DNA of 5,543 nucleotides from JAPLJQ01 sp037143735 (lineage in GTDB: Bacteria > Desulfobacterota > Syntrophia > Syntrophales > UBA2185), in contig JBAWYD010000140.1 of NCBI GenBank assembly GCA_037143735.1, positions 1-5,543 of the forward strand. The letters run 5' to 3'. Within the stretch, counting starts at the first letter, position 1; every line of letters starts with the position of its first letter. The position numbers were made by a program, and so were the translations under genes. The notes under the pieces were generated by a model. That model saw nothing but the letters and a program-made list of their open reading frames with translations, was not told where the DNA came from and ran no database searches. Positions 4,034-5,543 of this stretch are shown one piece after another.

Positions 4034-5543
4034 ATGAGCAATTTGTTGGTCAACACGAGGGATCAGCTTTTCATTCTATTTGAACAGCTTGATATCGAAA
4101 AGTTGTTTGAAAGCGAAAAGTATGCGGACTTCTCGAAGGATGTCGTTCTTATGATACAGAACGAAGCCGAAAAACTGGCATTGAACGTCCTTATGCCCAT
4201 TTATGCTGAGGGTGACCGCGAGGGATGTACGTTCAAGGATGGAAAGGTTTTTGTGCCGCCGAGCTTTCATGACGCCTTCAGGAAGTATGTAGAAGCGGGC
4301 TGGCTTTGTCCTATGGAATCACCTGATGTGGGAGGTCAGGGGATGCCGATTGTTGTTGCCACAGCCGCTACGGAGGCGTTGTTCGCGGCAAATTTCCCCC
4401 TTCTCATGTATCCGGGACTGACCCACGGAGCAGCTCGTCTGATTGAAAAGTTCGGCACTGAAGATCAAAAGAACAGGTACATGTACAACATGTATGCAGG
4501 GAAATGGACAGGTACTATGTGTCTGACAGAGCCAGGTGCGGGAAGCGACGTCGGCGCTCTGAAGACGACGGCAAAAAGGTTGCCGGACGGAACCTTCGCA
4601 ATCACGGGCACAAAAATATTCATTTCCTGCGGAGATCACGACCTTACGGAAAATATCGTTCATACCGTCCTGGCAAGAATCGACGGAGACCCTTTAGGTA
4701 CGGCGGGCATATCCATTTTTCTTGTTCCCAAATACAGGGCCAATGACGACGGCAGCCTTGGTGAATTCAATGACGTGAGGACGGGTAACATCGAGCACAA
4801 GATGGGTATTAAAGCGTCGGCCACCTGCACGTTGAATTTCGGCGATGACGGGAAGTGTATCGGCGAGCTTTTGGGCAAGGAACGTCAGGGTATGAGGATC
4901 ATGTTTCACATGATGAATGAAGCGAGGCTCGAAGTGGGAATGCAAGGCCTGGGACACGCCACGGCGGCCTATGAGCATGCCGTTCATTATGCCAAGGAAA
5001 GAATTCAAAGCATTCCGGTCTGGGAAATGAAAAATCCCGATGCGATAGCGGTTCCCATTATCCAGCATCCCGACATCCGGCGAAAACTTCTGTGGATGAA
5101 AGCCTATGTAGAGGGCATCAGGGCCATGAATTATTTTACGGCCTACTGCATGGATCTGGAAATCGTATCAAAAACCGAACAGGAAAGAGAAAAATGGCAT
5201 GGACTGATTGAACTGCTTATTCCCGTTTGCAAGGCCTATTCCTCCGAAAAGGCGTTTCTTGTATGCTCGGCCGCCATTGATATCTATGGGGGATATGGAT
5301 ACTGCAGTGAGTATCCGGTGGAACAATATCTGAGAGATTGCAAGATTGCCAGCATCTATGAGGGGACAAATGGCATCCAGTGCCTCGATCTGGTCGGGAG
5401 AAAGCTGGGCCAGAGAAAGGGGATGGATGTCATGAATCTCCTGGGTGAGACCAGTGCGACCATTGCAAAAGCAAAGGAAATCGCAGAACTCAAGAAATAT
5501 GCCAACCATCTGGAAGAAGCCCAGAATGCGATCATCGACCTGA
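4034..5543 (+). CDS. Acyl-CoA dehydrogenase, long FadE5/DmdC-like type (3' end beyond window)
   Basis: This flavoenzyme should oxidise an acyl-CoA to the 2-enoyl-CoA, passing electrons from FAD to electron-transfer flavoprotein. The frame is open for 503 codons from ATG 4034 to the right edge with no stop. Domains in order are an N-terminal helical domain (about 35-157), a middle beta domain (about 160-270) with the FAD/substrate signature MCLTEPGAGSDVG (162-174), and a C-terminal helical domain (about 283-455). FISCGDHDLTEN (196-207) and HKMGIKASATC (255-265) are hallmarks of the long subfamily. IYGGYGYCSEYPVEQYLRD (417-435) precedes IYEGTNGIQ (441-449), whose E443 should be the catalytic base. 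Family members are about 600 residues with an extra C-terminal helical domain, so about 100 residues are missing here because of the window edge. Automated labels such as 3-methylmercaptopropionyl-CoA dehydrogenase are common for this subfamily and should not be taken as substrate evidence. The substrate is unknown; it probably heads an acyl-CoA oxidation operon under the upstream TetR regulator. Confidence 0.93.
   Translation, partial: MSNLLVNTRDQLFILFEQLDIEKLFESEKYADFSKDVVLMIQNEAEKLALNVLMPIYAEGDREGCTFKDGKVFVPPSFHDAFRKYVEAGWLCPMESPDVGGQGMPIVVATAATEALFAANFPLLMYPGLTHGAARLIEKFGTEDQKNRYMYNMYAGKWTGTMCLTEPGAGSDVGALKTTAKRLPDGTFAITGTKIFISCGDHDLTENIVHTVLARIDGDPLGTAGISIFLVPKYRANDDGSLGEFNDVRTGNIEHKMGIKASATCTLNFGDDGKCIGELLGKERQGMRIMFHMMNEARLEVGMQGLGHATAAYEHAVHYAKERIQSIPVWEMKNPDAIAVPIIQHPDIRRKLLWMKAYVEGIRAMNYFTAYCMDLEIVSKTEQEREKWHGLIELLIPVCKAYSSEKAFLVCSAAIDIYGGYGYCSEYPVEQYLRDCKIASIYEGTNGIQCLDLVGRKLGQRKGMDVMNLLGETSATIAKAKEIAELKKYANHLEEAQNAIIDL

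Noticed and set aside
4504..4746. An 80-codon plus-strand frame rich in R, K and G inside the acyl-CoA dehydrogenase gene.
   Set aside because: It is an out-of-frame reading of the conserved FAD-binding region; the dehydrogenase frame carries the TEPGAGSD signature there.
4034..5543. Possible horizontal acquisition of the dehydrogenase gene, because it looks richer in G+C than tetR.
   Set aside because: Hand counts on a few 60-base lines gave overlapping values (roughly 48-65% against 35-48%), and codon style is similar; too weak to claim transfer.

Overview
The window carries four forward-strand protein genes in two functional blocks, and no RNA gene, mobile element or CRISPR array that I can see. 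Block 1 (about 120-3015) is an anaerobic ribonucleotide reductase operon: nrdD (233-2323), the oxygen-sensitive glycyl-radical class III reductase, followed 2 bases later by nrdG (2326-3015), the radical-SAM activase that installs the glycyl radical. Block 2 (about 3169 to the right edge) is a TetR-family repressor gene (3310-3939), then a large acyl-CoA dehydrogenase gene (4034 to beyond 5543) that is cut by the window edge about 100 codons short of the usual family length.

The non-coding DNA is informative. Upstream of nrdD are two near-identical 16-base sites with cores CAATATGTAG and CAATATGTTG. Their 31-base spacing and sequence fit tandem NrdR boxes, the operator of the nucleotide-sensing RNR repressor NrdR. 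They flank the -10 element of a good sigma70-type promoter. On the opposite strand of the same region are a consensus -35 element, a good Shine-Dalgarno and a six-codon reading frame (MSKEVV-stop), an unexplained divergent unit. Upstream of tetR, a 13-base inverted repeat and a second, imperfect copy bracket a perfect TATAAT, which looks like an autoregulatory TetR operator. The nrdG-tetR gap also holds two small stem-loops, the second with a T-rich tail that could be a weak terminator.

The organism is probably an anaerobic bacterium: class III RNR with a long NrdG2-type activase, next to a TetR-controlled acyl-CoA dehydrogenase of the long (about 600-residue) FadE5/DmdC-like type. Together with moderate G+C content this resembles fatty- or aromatic-acid-oxidising Desulfobacterota (former Deltaproteobacteria, such as Syntrophus or Desulfobacterium relatives). 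The lineage is inferred from gene style only.

Functionally, block 1 makes dNTPs without oxygen and is probably tuned by the dATP/ATP ratio through NrdR (gene not in this window). Block 2 probably senses an acyl-CoA or fatty acid and controls an acyl-CoA oxidation operon continuing to the right. I see no clearly new biological system here; the most useful observations are the two operator architectures and the divergent mini-frame.
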